Source: Streptomyces sp. AM 2-1-1
GTDB taxonomy: Bacteria > Actinomycetota > Actinomycetes > Streptomycetales > Streptomycetaceae
Direction of reading: 5' to 3'
Assembly: GCF_029167645.1 (NCBI RefSeq)
Contig: NZ_CP119147.1
Location: 5,102,501 to 5,166,500, forward strand
Length of the DNA stretch: 64,000 nt
The position numbers and the translations under genes were made by a program. The first letter of the stretch is position 1. The number at the start of each line of letters is the position of its first letter. Below the pieces are notes generated by a model that made no database searches, was not told the origin of the DNA, and saw nothing but the letters and a program-made list of their open reading frames with translations. Below are positions 54,448 through 63,616 of the stretch, piece by piece.

Positions 54448-57180
54448 TCAGGCGTCGCCGCCGGCCGCACCCGGGTCGGCCGCCGCCACGTCCAGCAGTT
54501 CGTACCGGTCGACCGCCGTCTTCAGCGCCGAACGGTCGATCCGGCCCTCCTTCGCCAGCTCGGTGAGGACCGCCAGCACGATCGACTGCGCGTCGATGTG
54601 GAAGAACCGGCGGGCCGCGCCGCGGGTGTCCGCGAAACCGAACCCGTCCGCGCCCAGCGACTGGTACGCGCCCGGCACCCAGCGGGCGATCTGGTCCGGA
54701 ACCGCGCGCATCCAGTCCGACACCGCCACGAACGGCCCCTCGGACCCGGAGAGCTTGCGGGTCACGTACGGGACGCGCTGCTCCTCCTCCGGGTGGAGCA
54801 GGTTGTACCGCTCCGTCTCCACCGCCTCGCGGCGCAGCTCGTTCCAGCTGGTCGCCGACCAGACGTCGGCCCGGACGTTCCACTCCTCGGCCAGGATCCG
54901 CTGCGCCTCCAGCGCCCACGGAACCGCCACCCCGGACGCCATGATCTGCGCCGGGATCTGGCCCTGCTCACCGCGCCGGAAGCGGTGGACACCCGCGAGG
55001 ATGCCCTCCACGTCCACGTCGGCGGGCTCGGCGGGGTGCTGGATCGGCTCGTTGTAGACGGTGAGGTAGTAGAAGACGTCCTCACTCTTCTCGCCGTACA
55101 TCCGGCGCAGGCCGTCCTTGACGATGTGCGCGATCTCGAACCCGTACGCCGGGTCGTAGGCGACGCACGCCGGGTTGGTCGAGGCGAGCAGCTGCGAGTG
55201 CCCGTCCGCGTGCTGGAGCCCTTCGCCGGTCAGGGTCGTACGGCCGGCGGTCGCACCCAGCACGAAACCGCGCGCGAGCTGGTCGGCCATCTGCCAGAAC
55301 TGGTCACCGGTCCGCTGGAACCCGAACATCGAGTAGAAGACGTACACCGGGATCAGCGGTTCGCCGTGGGTGGCGTAGGCCGAGCCGGCCGCGATCAGCG
55401 AGGCCGTGCACCCCGCCTCGGAGATGCCGTCGTGCAGCATCTGCCCGGTCGGCGACTCCTTGTAGGCGAGCAGGAGTTCACGGTCCACCGCCTCGTACTG
55501 CTGCCCCAGCGGGTTGTAGATCTTGGCGCTCGGAAAGAAGGCGTCCATGCCGAAGGTGCGGTACTCGTCGGGCGCGATCAGCACGAAGCGCTTGCCGATC
55601 TCCTTGTCCCGCATGAGGTCCTTCAGGATGCGGACGAACGCCATCGTGGTGGCGATCGACTGCTGTCCCGACCCCTTCTTCGCGGCCGCGTAGGTCTTCT
55701 CCTCCGGCAGCGCGAGCGGCTTGGCGCGCACCACGCGGGTCGGCACGTAACCGCCCAGGCCCTGGCGCCGGTCGTGCATGTACTGGATCTCTTCGGAGTC
55801 CCGGCCCGGGTGGTAGTAGGGCGGGTACCCCTCGTCCAGCTGCTTGTCCGTGATGGGGATGTGCAGCCGGTCCCGGAACCGCTTCAGGTCCTCGGTGGTG
55901 AGCTTCTTCATCTGGTGGGTCGCGTTGCGGCCCTCGAAGTTCGGCCCCAGTGTCCAGCCCTTGACCGTCTGCGCCAGGATCACCGTCGGCTGGCCCTTGT
56001 GGGCCTTGGCCGCCGCGTACGCCGCGTAGACCTTCCTGTGGTCGTGGCCGCCGCGCCCGAGGTGCAGGATCTGCTCGTCGGACATGTCCTTGACCATGTC
56101 CCGCAGCCGCTGGTCCTCGCCGAAGAAGTGCTCGCGGATGTACGCGCCGGTCTCGGTGGCGTACGTCTGGAACTGGCCGTCCGGCGTGGTGTTCAACTTG
56201 TTGACCAGGATGCCCGTGCGGTCCTGTGCGAGCAGCGGGTCCCAGGAACGGTCCCAGACCAGCTTGATGACGTTCCAGCCGGCGCCCCGGAACTGCGACT
56301 CCAGCTCCTGGATGATCTTCCCGTTGCCGCGCACCGGGCCGTCGAGCCGCTGGAGGTTGCAGTTGACGACGAAGGTGAGGTTGTCCAGACCCTCACGGGC
56401 GGCGATGGAGAGCTGGCCGAGGGACTCCGGCTCGTCCATCTCGCCGTCGCCGAGGTAGGCCCAGACGTGCGACTTCGAGGTGTCGGCGATGCCGCGCGCC
56501 TCCATGTAGCGGTTCATCCGCGCCTGGTAGATCGCGCCGAGCGGGCCGAGACCCATCGACACCGTGGGGAACTCCCAGAAGTCCGGCATGAGCCGCGGGT
56601 GCGGGTAGCTGGAAAGCCCGTTCGGCGCCTTCGACTTCTCCTGGCGGAAGGCGTCGAGCTGCGCCTCACTCAGCCGGTCCAGCAGGAACGCGCGGGCGTA
56701 GATGCCCGGCGAGGCGTGTCCCTGGAAGAAGATCTGGTCGCCGCCGTCGCCCTCGTCCTTGCCCCGGAAGAAGTGGTTGAAGCCCACGTCGTAGAGCGAG
56801 GCGGAGGAGGCGAACGTGGCGATGTGACCGCCGACGCCGATCCCGGGGCGCTGCGCCCGCGAGACCATCACGGCCGCGTTCCAGCGGGTCGCGTTGAGGA
56901 CCTTGCGCTCGATCTCCTCGTCGCCCGGGAAGAAGGGCTCGTCCTTCGTGGCGATCGTGTTGACGTAGTCGGTGCTGCGCATCTCCGGCACGGCGACGCG
57001 CTTCTCGCGCGCCCGCTCGATGAGGCGGAGCATCAGATAGCGGGCCCGCTCACGGCCGCGCTCGTCGACGGCGGCGTCGAGTGAGTCCAGCCACTCCTGG
57101 GTCTCCTCGGGATCGAAATCCGGGACCTGGCTGGGAAGGCCGCCAATGATGATCGGGTTGCGATCGGATCCGGAAGCCAC
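54448..57180 (-). CDS. aceE: pyruvate dehydrogenase E1 component, homodimeric
   Basis: A 910-residue thiamine diphosphate enzyme that decarboxylates pyruvate and acetylates the lipoyl domain of E2 to feed acetyl-CoA into metabolism. The ThDP motif is [10 protein letters not shown] near 240 followed about 25 residues later by [11 protein letters not shown]. The N-terminal part starts [16 protein letters not shown] and the C-terminus ends GGDA; length is right for AceE. GTG 57180 follows GAAGGA with six-base spacing; the upstream frame to 57318 runs through a 12-bp repeat leader. The E2 gene is not in the window. Confidence 0.95.
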   Translation of the reverse strand: MASGSDRNPIIIGGLPSQVPDFDPEETQEWLDSLDAAVDERGRERARYLMLRLIERAREKRVAVPEMRSTDYVNTIATKDEPFFPGDEEIERKVLNATRWNAAVMVSRAQRPGIGVGGHIATFASSASLYDVGFNHFFRGKDEGDGGDQIFFQGHASPGIYARAFLLDRLSEAQLDAFRQEKSKAPNGLSSYPHPRLMPDFWEFPTVSMGLGPLGAIYQARMNRYMEARGIADTSKSHVWAYLGDGEMDEPESLGQLSIAAREGLDNLTFVVNCNLQRLDGPVRGNGKIIQELESQFRGAGWNVIKLVWDRSWDPLLAQDRTGILVNKLNTTPDGQFQTYATETGAYIREHFFGEDQRLRDMVKDMSDEQILHLGRGGHDHRKVYAAYAAAKAHKGQPTVILAQTVKGWTLGPNFEGRNATHQMKKLTTEDLKRFRDRLHIPITDKQLDEGYPPYYHPGRDSEEIQYMHDRRQGLGGYVPTRVVRAKPLALPEEKTYAAAKKGSGQQSIATTMAFVRILKDLMRDKEIGKRFVLIAPDEYRTFGMDAFFPSAKIYNPLGQQYEAVDRELLLAYKESPTGQMLHDGISEAGCTASLIAAGSAYATHGEPLIPVYVFYSMFGFQRTGDQFWQMADQLARGFVLGATAGRTTLTGEGLQHADGHSQLLASTNPACVAYDPAYGFEIAHIVKDGLRRMYGEKSEDVFYYLTVYNEPIQHPAEPADVDVEGILAGVHRFRRGEQGQIPAQIMASGVAVPWALEAQRILAEEWNVRADVWSATSWNELRREAVETERYNLLHPEEEQRVPYVTRKLSGSEGPFVAVSDWMRAVPDQIARWVPGAYQSLGADGFGFADTRGAARRFFHIDAQSIVLAVLTELAKEGRIDRSALKTAVDRYELLDVAAADPGAAGGDA

Positions 57181-57208
57181 ACTGTTCCTTCGCTGTTCGG
57201 TGCTGCTA

Positions 57209-57256
57209 CGAGGACTGCTTCGGGGACTGCTGCGAGGAGTGTTCCGAGGACCGCTG
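57209..57256 (+). repeat. 12-bp tandem repeat, four units
   Basis: Units CGAGGACTGCTT, CGGGGACTGCTG, CGAGGAGTGTTC and CGAGGACCGCTG lie head to tail 29-76 bases upstream of the aceE start codon. Confidence 0.72.
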
Positions 57257-57362
57257 CGGGGCCGGAACCGCGGGGGCGCGGTACCTCGCGGCGTCGCAGG
57301 CGACCGCGGACACGCCACCTTCCATCGTGTACCGCGAGGGCCCGTACGTCACCTCTACCGCA

Positions 57363-57382
57363 CGGTAACCGACGGGTTACCG
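57363..57382. promoter_or_regulatory. palindrome CGGTAACC-N4-GGTTACCG in the aceE promoter region
   Basis: The two eight-base arms are perfectly complementary around GACG. It is the strongest dyad in this intergenic region and a good operator candidate. Confidence 0.55.
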
Positions 57383-57719
57383 GACACCCGTCCGGGGCAG
57401 TAGCCGTACGGCGGGATCGGGTCTCCGGGCCAAATCGCAACCATACGCCCAACCCGTTCATGCGTTCCCAAACGCTGTTCGGCGGCGAATGCGGGAGCGA
57501 AACGGCATAAGCTGAGGAAGGACGTATACGGGCAGGTGCTCTCCGCACCCCGGCGCGGACCGGCCGGAAGTTGCGGCGACGTGGCAGGGAACGTCACCGT
57601 TTAGGCGGTCTGAGGGGCCGGGTACTTGCGCGATTCGCCGAGCCCGTGTGGACTACGGCCAGCGCCGCGCGTACGCGCGTGGCTGAAGCATTTTCCGAAA
57701 CATGATCAGGAGGCAACCC

Positions 57720-58157
57720 GTGAGCGCGACCGCGGACCACGCGGAGGAGCGGACCAATCTGGCCGAACGGCTGGGGTTCGAGCCCAATCAGGTGGTCCAG
57801 GAGATCGGCTACGACGACGACGTCGAGCTGGAGCTCCGCGAAGGTATTGAAGCCACCATCGGTGGGGAACTCGTCGACGAGGAGTACGACGACGTCGCCG
57901 ACGCCGTCGTGTTGTGGTTCCGCGACGAGGACGGCGACCTTACGGACGCGCTGGTGGATGCCATCGGCCTGATCGAGGACGGCGGTACGGTCTGGCTGAT
58001 GACGCCGAAGACCGGCCGTGACGGATACGTCGAACCCAGCGACGTCAGCGACGCCGCCCAGACCGCCGGTCTCTCCCAGACCAAGAGCATCAGCGTGGGC
58101 AAGGACTGGACGGGAACCCGTCTCGTCACGCCCAAGACGGCCCGCGCCAAGCGCTGA
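57720..58157 (+). CDS. DUF3052 domain protein
   Basis: A 145-residue acidic cytoplasmic protein with the full actinobacterial DUF3052: LAERLGFEPNQVVQEIGYDDDVELELREGIE near 15-45, WFRDEDGDLTDALVDAI near 65 and VWLMTPKTGRDGYVEPSDVSDAAQTAGL near 90. The function is unknown; in mycobacteria the homologue is induced in stress. GTG 57720 has AGGAGG at ideal distance. It is followed by a hairpin terminator. Confidence 0.93.
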   Translation: MSATADHAEERTNLAERLGFEPNQVVQEIGYDDDVELELREGIEATIGGELVDEEYDDVADAVVLWFRDEDGDLTDALVDAIGLIEDGGTVWLMTPKTGRDGYVEPSDVSDAAQTAGLSQTKSISVGKDWTGTRLVTPKTARAKR

Positions 58158-58194
58158 GTCTCGCCCGCAGCACCCCGTAGTACCGAAGTACCGA

Positions 58195-58233
58195 GAAGGC
58201 CCCCGGACCGCAGCACGTCGTCCGGGGGCCTTC
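58195..58233 (+). terminator. terminator after the DUF3052 gene
   Basis: Perfect 13-base arms GAAGGCCCCCGGA and TCCGGGGGCCTTC around a 13-base loop, 38 bases beyond the stop codon. Confidence 0.88.
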
Positions 58234-58325
58234 GTACGTCCGGCGGGGCGCGCTGCGTAGGGTGGGCCACGGCTCCCCGGCGGACCGGCCCGGGGGCGGT
58301 GACGGCAAGCGAAAGGGACACCCCC

Positions 58326-58784
58326 ATGGCGATCGAGGTCGGCTCCGAGGCACCCGCGTTCGAGCTCAAGGACAACCACGGCCGGACGGTCGCGCTGTCC
58401 GCGTTCCGCGGGGAGAAGAACGTCGTGCTGCTCTTCTACCCCTTCGCCTTCACCGGCGTCTGTACCGGTGAGCTCTGCGCGCTCCGCGACGAGCTGCCCC
58501 GCTTCGAGAACGCCGACACCCAGCTCCTCGCCGTCTCCAACGACTCCATCCACACCCTGCGGGTCTTCGCCGAGCAGGAAGGGCTGGAGTACCCCCTGCT
58601 CTCCGACTTCTGGCCGCACGGCGAGGTCTCGCGCGCGTACGGCGTCTTCGACGAGGAGAAGGGCTGCGCGGTGCGCGGCACCTTCATCATCGACAAGGAG
58701 GGCGTGGTGCGCTGGAGCGTCGTCAACGGTCTGCCGGACGCGCGGGACCTGAAGGAGTACATCGAGGCGCTCGCGGCGCTCTGA
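58326..58784 (+). CDS. peroxiredoxin (AhpE type, one-Cys)
   Basis: A 152-residue thioredoxin-fold peroxidase. The peroxidatic Cys is residue 46 in YPFAFTGVCTGELC, with the conserved Thr and the Arg in the VRGTF segment later. A second Cys is at 51, unusual for strict AhpE, so resolving could occur within the chain. It reduces hydrogen peroxide or organic peroxides. The ATG at 58326 follows GAAAGGGAC. The DUF3052 gene lies upstream and the ter cluster follows. Confidence 0.92.
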   Translation: MAIEVGSEAPAFELKDNHGRTVALSAFRGEKNVVLLFYPFAFTGVCTGELCALRDELPRFENADTQLLAVSNDSIHTLRVFAEQEGLEYPLLSDFWPHGEVSRAYGVFDEEKGCAVRGTFIIDKEGVVRWSVVNGLPDARDLKEYIEALAAL

Positions 58785-58999
58785 GCCCCGGCGGGACGGG
58801 GCGCGTGGTCCGCCGGGCCTCCTCCGCGGCACCGCGGCGGGCCGCCGGTGCGGTTTCCGCTCGCGGAGAACACCTGCCCCGACCGCGCTAAAGCCTGCTC
58901 CGACCGGGAACCGGTCACTAGGATCCATTCGTTGATCCGATACCACGCACGACGGGGACGCTGGTGTCTGCCGGCCCCTACATACCTATGGGAGGACTC

Positions 59000-59575
59000 G
59001 TGGGAGTCAGCCTCAGCAAGGGCGGCAACGTCTCGCTGACCAAGGCCGCGCCCAACCTGACCGCTGTCATCGTCGGTCTGGGCTGGGACGCCCGGACGAC
59101 CACCGGCGGCGACTTCGACCTGGACGCCAGCGCACTGCTGGCGAACGCCGAGGGCAAGGTCGGCAGCGACGGCAATTTCGTCTTCTTCAACAACCTCAAG
59201 AGCCCCGACGGGTCCGTCGAGCACACCGGTGACAACCTCACCGGTGAAGGCGAGGGCGACGACGAGGTCATCAAGGTCAACCTCGCCGCCGTCCCGGCCG
59301 ACGTCGACAAGATCGTCTTCCCGGTCTCGATCTACGAGGCCGAGAGCCGTCAGCAGAGTTTCGGCCAGGTCCGCAACGCGTACATCCGCGTGGTCAACCA
59401 GGCCGACAACTCCGAGCTGGCCCGTTATGACCTCAGCGAGGACGCCTCCACCGAGACCGCCATGGTCTTCGGAGAGCTCTACCGCAACGCCGGCGAGTGG
59501 AAGTTCCGCGCCATCGGCCAGGGGTACGCCTCCGGCCTTCGGGGCATCGCGCAGGACTTCGGCGTCAACGTCTGA
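59000..59575 (+). CDS. TerD family protein
   Basis: A 191-residue complete TerD domain: [20 protein letters not shown] at the start, [23 protein letters not shown] near 27-50, and [26 protein letters not shown] at the end. Paired acidic loops (GDFDLDAS and [25 protein letters not shown]) bind two calcium ions in known TerD structures. The protein acts in membrane-associated stress responses to tellurite, phage or envelope damage. GTG 59000 follows GGGAGGACTC. Confidence 0.94.
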   Translation: MGVSLSKGGNVSLTKAAPNLTAVIVGLGWDARTTTGGDFDLDASALLANAEGKVGSDGNFVFFNNLKSPDGSVEHTGDNLTGEGEGDDEVIKVNLAAVPADVDKIVFPVSIYEAESRQQSFGQVRNAYIRVVNQADNSELARYDLSEDASTETAMVFGELYRNAGEWKFRAIGQGYASGLRGIAQDFGVNV

Positions 59576-59623
59576 CGCGTCGACGTCCGACCCACGGCCC
59601 CAGGGCCGAGGTTCCCGCAGAAG

Positions 59624-59658
59624 CGCCCGGCGCCGCACCTCGCGTGCGGCGCCGGGCG
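59624..59658 (+). terminator. hairpin between the two terD genes
   Basis: Perfect 15-base arms CGCCCGGCGCCGCAC and GTGCGGCGCCGGGCG around CTCGC, 49 bases after the first terD stop. The second terD may therefore have its own promoter. Confidence 0.88.
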
Positions 59659-59771
59659 TGCTTCGCGTCCCGGTGCGGCACGACCCGTGCGGTCCGTGCA
59701 CGGCTGGTGCGGCGCTCCGCAGGGAATGAAGCGAAGAGAAGACCGCACACACGACTCGGGGAGGACACATC

Positions 59772-60347
59772 ATGGGCGTCACGCTCGCCAAGGGAGGCAA
59801 CGTCTCCCTTTCCAAGGCCGCACCCAACCTCACCCAGGTGCTCATCGGCCTCGGCTGGGACGCACGGTCCACCACCGGCGCCGACTTCGACCTGGATGCC
59901 AGCGCGTTGCTGTGCCAGTCGGGCCGGGTGCTCGGGGACGAGTGGTTCGTGTTCTACAACAACCTCACCAGCCCCGACGGCTCCGTCGAACACACCGGGG
60001 ACAACCTCACCGGCATGGGTGACGGCGACGACGAGTCCGTCATCGTCCACCTCGATCAGGTGCCCCCGCACTGCGACAAGATTGTTTTTCCCGTCTCGAT
60101 CCATGAAGCGGACAGCCGCGGGCAGACTTTCGGCCAGGTCAGCAACGCGTTCATCAGGGTCGTGAACCAGGCCGACGGCCAGGAGCTCGCCCGTTACGAC
60201 CTCACCGAGGACGCCTCGTCCGAGACCGCGATGATCTTCGGCGAGCTCTACCGGTACAACGGCGAATGGAAGTTCCGTGCTGTGGGACAGGGGTACGCGT
60301 CAGGACTCCGGGGCATCGCTCTAGACTTCGGGGTCAACGTTTCGTAA
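59772..60347 (+). CDS. TerD family protein (second copy)
   Basis: A 191-residue paralogue of the preceding gene, about 75 percent identical by eye. It keeps [32 protein letters not shown] and the C-terminal [28 protein letters not shown]. Differences include two extra cysteines (CQS and PHCDK). It likely forms a complex with the first TerD at the membrane. It precedes the TerC-like gene by 69 bases, without a strong terminator. Confidence 0.94.
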   Translation: MGVTLAKGGNVSLSKAAPNLTQVLIGLGWDARSTTGADFDLDASALLCQSGRVLGDEWFVFYNNLTSPDGSVEHTGDNLTGMGDGDDESVIVHLDQVPPHCDKIVFPVSIHEADSRGQTFGQVSNAFIRVVNQADGQELARYDLTEDASSETAMIFGELYRYNGEWKFRAVGQGYASGLRGIALDFGVNVS

Positions 60348-60416
60348 AGCCGCGCACGGCGCGGGGGGAGCCCCGAACCGCGGGGGAGACCCGTTACTTA
60401 CACGATGGGGTAGCCA

Positions 60417-61562
60417 GTGCTTCTGAAAACCTTCGGCTGGTCGGTCGCGATTACCGCGCTCGGTCTGGTCGCAGCGGCGTTCTACGGGGGGTGGCAGGCT
60501 TTCGGCGTCGTCGCGATCCTGGCAGTCCTGGAGATCTCGCTGTCCTTCGACAACGCGGTGATCAACGCCGGGATCCTGAAGAAGATGAGTGCCTTCTGGC
60601 AGAAGATCTTCCTCACCATCGGCGTGCTCATCGCGGTCTTCGGCATGCGACTGGTCTTCCCCGTCGTGATCGTGGCGATCAGCGCCAAACTCGGTCCCAT
60701 CGAGGCCATCGACCTCTCGTTCAACGACCCGGACCGGTACAAGCAGCTGGTCACCGACGCGCACCCGTCGATCGCGGCCTTCGGTGGCATGTTCCTGCTC
60801 ATGATCTTCCTCGACTTCATCTTCGAGGACCGGGACATCCAGTGGCTCCGGTGGATCGAGCGCCCGCTCGCCAAGCTCGGCAAGGTCGACATGCTGTCGG
60901 TCTGCGTCGCGCTGATCGTCCTGCTCGTCTCGGCCCTGACCGTCGCGACCCACGCCCACCAGCACGGCGGCGCACACGCGGACAAGACCGCCACGGTGCT
61001 GCTCGCGGGCGTCGCCGGCCTGATCACCTACCTCGTCGTCGGCGGACTCTCGGGGTTCTTCGAGAACAAGCTCGAGGAAGAGGAGGAGCGTGAGCACGAG
61101 GCGGAGGAAGAGGCCAAGAAGTCCGGCAGGTCCGCCGCTCCGGTCGTGCTGGCCGGCAAGGCCGCGTTCTTCATGTTCCTCTACCTGGAGGTCCTGGACG
61201 CGTCCTTCTCGTTCGACGGTGTCATCGGCGCCTTCGCCATCACCAACGAGATCGTGCTGATGGCCCTCGGCCTCGGCATCGGCGCCATGTACGTCCGGTC
61301 GCTCACCGTCTACCTGGTCCGCCAGGGCACCCTGGACGACTACGTCTACCTGGAGCACGGCGCCCACTACGCGATCGGCGCCCTCTCCGTCATCCTTCTC
61401 GTCACCATCCGGTACGAGATCAACGAGATCATCACCGGCCTGGTCGGCGTCGTGCTGATCGCCTGGTCCTTCTGGTCCTCGGTCCGGCGCAACAAGGCGC
61501 TCGCCGAGGCCGGCGACGGCGGCAGCACCCTGGTCGACGCGGGCGACGGCGGAGTTCGCTGA
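60417..61562 (+). CDS. DUF475/TerC-like membrane protein
   Basis: A 381-residue membrane protein with seven to nine helices. It contains the TerC metal-site duplicates EISLSFDNAVINAG near 40-53 and EVLDASFSFDGVIGAF near 260-275, whose acidic residues inside the membrane are thought to bind divalent metal. A highly charged loop EEEEEREHEAEEEAKKS near 218-235 lies between. It is the membrane partner of TerD proteins in ter systems. GTG 60417 is close to a GGGGTAG site. Confidence 0.92.
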   Translation: MLLKTFGWSVAITALGLVAAAFYGGWQAFGVVAILAVLEISLSFDNAVINAGILKKMSAFWQKIFLTIGVLIAVFGMRLVFPVVIVAISAKLGPIEAIDLSFNDPDRYKQLVTDAHPSIAAFGGMFLLMIFLDFIFEDRDIQWLRWIERPLAKLGKVDMLSVCVALIVLLVSALTVATHAHQHGGAHADKTATVLLAGVAGLITYLVVGGLSGFFENKLEEEEEREHEAEEEAKKSGRSAAPVVLAGKAAFFMFLYLEVLDASFSFDGVIGAFAITNEIVLMALGLGIGAMYVRSLTVYLVRQGTLDDYVYLEHGAHYAIGALSVILLVTIRYEINEIITGLVGVVLIAWSFWSSVRRNKALAEAGDGGSTLVDAGDGGVR

Positions 61563-61764
61563 AGTTCTGGCCAGAAGTCTCCTCCTCCCGGTGTGTGACC
61601 CGGTGAGGAAAGAGGGAACGCTCTCTGCGGGGCGGTCCGCGCGGTACGGCTCCGGGAAGACCCGGGGCGGTCCGCCGGCCGCCCCGCAGTGACGTGCGGG
61701 ACGCGCGAAGGCGGGCCGGAACACCGGCCGGCGAGGACGCGCAGACAGTGAGGCGGGGGTGGGG

Positions 61765-62499
61765 ATGGGCTTCTTCGACGGCCTGTGGCCGGCGCGTACG
61801 GCACAGTTCGAGTCGGGCAACGCGGCAACGAACTCGATTCAGCTCTCACGGCGCAACGCCACGGTCTCGCTGACCAAACAGGGCGCGCTCACCGGGAACC
61901 TGCGGGTCAACCTCTCGTGGCGGATGCGGACCTCCGACATCGAGGGCCGCTCTCCCCGGGGCACCCGGCTGCGCAACCCGTTGAAGCTCTTCCAGCCCGA
62001 GGTCGTGCAGGCCCACACCCAGGGCATGGTCAACGTCGACCTCGACCTGGGATGCATGTACGAGCTCATGGACGGCAGCAAGGGCGTGGTGCAGCCCCTC
62101 GGCAATCTCATCGGAGACCTGAACGAACCGCCGTACATCCGGCTCAGCGGGGACGACCGCTTCGGCGCCCCCTCGGGGGAGACGGTCTACGTCAACATGG
62201 ACCACCGCGACAAGATCAAGCGCCTGCTCTTCTTCGTCTACATCTACGACCAGACGCCGGCGTTCGACCGTACCCACGCGATGGTCACCCTCTACCCGGG
62301 CAACGGGCCGCGGATCGAGATCGAACTGGACGAACGCGCGCCGCAGGCGCGCTCCTGCGCCGTGTTCACCGTGGAGAACATCAAGGAGGAGCTGATCGTG
62401 CGCCGAGAGGTGAAGTTCGTCTACGGGTTCCAGTCAGAACTCGACCGGCTCTACGGCTTCGGCATGCAGTGGGGCCGCGGGCACAAATCGCGTGCCTGA
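61765..62499 (+). CDS. TerA-like tellurium resistance protein
   Basis: A 244-residue protein of the TerD/TerA superfamily: TVSLTKQGALTGNLRVNLSWRMRTSD near 33, VDLDLGCMYELMDGSKGVVQPLGNLIGDLNEPPYIRL near 90-125 with acidic calcium-type loops, and the C-terminal KFVYGFQSELDRLYGFGMQWGRG. TerA-like proteins form complexes with TerD. The ATG 61765 is preferred; GTG 61759 is a near alternative. It converges on the third TerD gene with a four-base gap. Confidence 0.88.
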   Translation: MGFFDGLWPARTAQFESGNAATNSIQLSRRNATVSLTKQGALTGNLRVNLSWRMRTSDIEGRSPRGTRLRNPLKLFQPEVVQAHTQGMVNVDLDLGCMYELMDGSKGVVQPLGNLIGDLNEPPYIRLSGDDRFGAPSGETVYVNMDHRDKIKRLLFFVYIYDQTPAFDRTHAMVTLYPGNGPRIEIELDERAPQARSCAVFTVENIKEELIVRREVKFVYGFQSELDRLYGFGMQWGRGHKSRA

Positions 62500-62503
62500 C
62501 CGC

Positions 62504-63397
62504 TCAGGACCGGATGAACTGCGGGCCCTGCGGAGGCAGGGCGAAGTGCGGGTCGGGCGCGGGTGCGGCGGCCGCGGCGGGCTGCGGGTATCCGTACGCG
62601 GGCGCACTCGTCGAGGGCTGCGGATAGCCGTACCCGGCGGAAGCGGGCTGCGGGTAGCCGTAGGCCGGGGCGGTGGCGGGCTGCGGGAAGCCGTAGCCGC
62701 CCTCCGGCACCGACGGGGCGGCGGTCGGCTGCGGGTAGCCGTACCCGGGCTGCGGGTGCGGGACGGTGAGGTCCGATCCGGCGTCCGGCTCGGGGCGTGC
62801 GGGGGTCGCCGCGGCCTCCGGCTCCGGGGCCTCCTCGGACGGTCCGGCCTGCTCCCCGTCGTCCACCGAGATGCCGAAGGCCGTGGCCAGCCCGATCAGG
62901 CCGGTCGGATAGCCCTGGCCGACCGCACGGAACTTCCAGCCGTCGCCGCGCCGGTAGAGCTCGCCGCAGATGATGGCGGTCTCCGAGCCCGTCTCGGGCC
63001 GGACCTCGAACACGGCCAGCGGGGCGCCCTCGGCGGCCGTGGCGTCGTACAACGATATCCGCAGGTCGCGGACGGTCTCGAAGGTCGCGCCGTCCGAGGA
63101 GGCGGCGATCACCACCTGCTCCACCGAGGAGTCGAGCGCGCCCAGGTCGGCCTCGATCGTGTCCGTCAGCCCTTCGGCGACACTGCGCTTCGGCAGTCGT
63201 CGCACCAGGCCGGAGGGATGCCGGGGCTGGTTGTAGAAGACGAAGTCCTCGTCGAACCGCACCCGTCCCGAGGCACCGAGCAGCAGGGCGGAGGCGTCCA
63301 CGTCCGGAACCCCGGGCCCCGGAGTCCAGCGCAGCACGGCCCGTACGGCCGTGGCATCGAGGGGGACGTTCGAACCCTTCAGCATCCCTTGCGTCAT
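62504..63397 (-). CDS. TerD-domain protein with Tyr/Pro/Gln-rich repeat tail
   Basis: A 297-residue protein. Residues 1-180 form a TerD domain ([26 protein letters not shown] near 40, [21 protein letters not shown] near 150). An acidic linker [14 protein letters not shown] follows and then five repeats of the GYGYPQP type up to about 280, ending [10 protein letters not shown]. Such YP-rich tails resemble disordered, self-associating or membrane-proximal segments. It may tether the ter complex or link proteins. It is divergent from the lyase gene. ATG 63397 is chosen; AGGA lies eight bases upstream. Confidence 0.9.
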   Translation of the reverse strand: MTQGMLKGSNVPLDATAVRAVLRWTPGPGVPDVDASALLLGASGRVRFDEDFVFYNQPRHPSGLVRRLPKRSVAEGLTDTIEADLGALDSSVEQVVIAASSDGATFETVRDLRISLYDATAAEGAPLAVFEVRPETGSETAIICGELYRRGDGWKFRAVGQGYPTGLIGLATAFGISVDDGEQAGPSEEAPEPEAAATPARPEPDAGSDLTVPHPQPGYGYPQPTAAPSVPEGGYGFPQPATAPAYGYPQPASAGYGYPQPSTSAPAYGYPQPAAAAAPAPDPHFALPPQGPQFIRS

Positions 63398-63486
63398 GCC
63401 CGTCATCCTGCCTGTTGGCGGCTCCCGGGGACAATGCGGGGGCCGAAAGCGGGTATCCGGCGATAGAGCTGAGCTGCAGCACCTTA

Positions 63487-63510
63487 CCGTGTCGGAGTCC
63501 TCCGACACGG
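63487..63510. promoter_or_regulatory. dyad in the divergent terD/lyase promoter
   Basis: CCGTGTCGGA and TCCGACACGG are perfectly complementary 10-base arms around GTCC, about 90 bases upstream of the terD-like start and 107 bases upstream of the lyase start. It lies between divergent genes, so an operator is more likely than a terminator. Confidence 0.55.
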
Positions 63511-63616
63511 GCGAGTTACCCGAAGTTCACATATGCGGGGAACTGCGGACACCTGTCCATACGTACTATTACCGGCCATGCGTTGTTCGAACGATCAGGC
63601 GGTATGGGGGAAATTC

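Larger units (their letters stand above)
57181..57719. promoter_or_regulatory. 539-base divergent region between aceE and the DUF3052 gene
   Basis: No gene is seen. The part nearest aceE holds four 12-base repeats at 57209-57256. A perfect 8-base dyad CGGTAACC-GACG-GGTTACCG lies at 57363-57382, about 185 bases before aceE, and GCGTT-CCCA-AACGC at about 57452. The right part leads to a strong AGGAGG before the DUF3052 gene. It likely contains promoters for both directions and a long aceE leader. Confidence 0.5.

Noticed and set aside
54412..57084. 890-codon plus-strand frame opposite aceE
   Set aside because: It is the antisense of an unambiguous AceE sequence; the composition is typical of reverse-frame shadows.
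63487..63510. Intrinsic terminator
   Set aside because: It lies between divergent genes with no transcript ending there, so an operator is more plausible.
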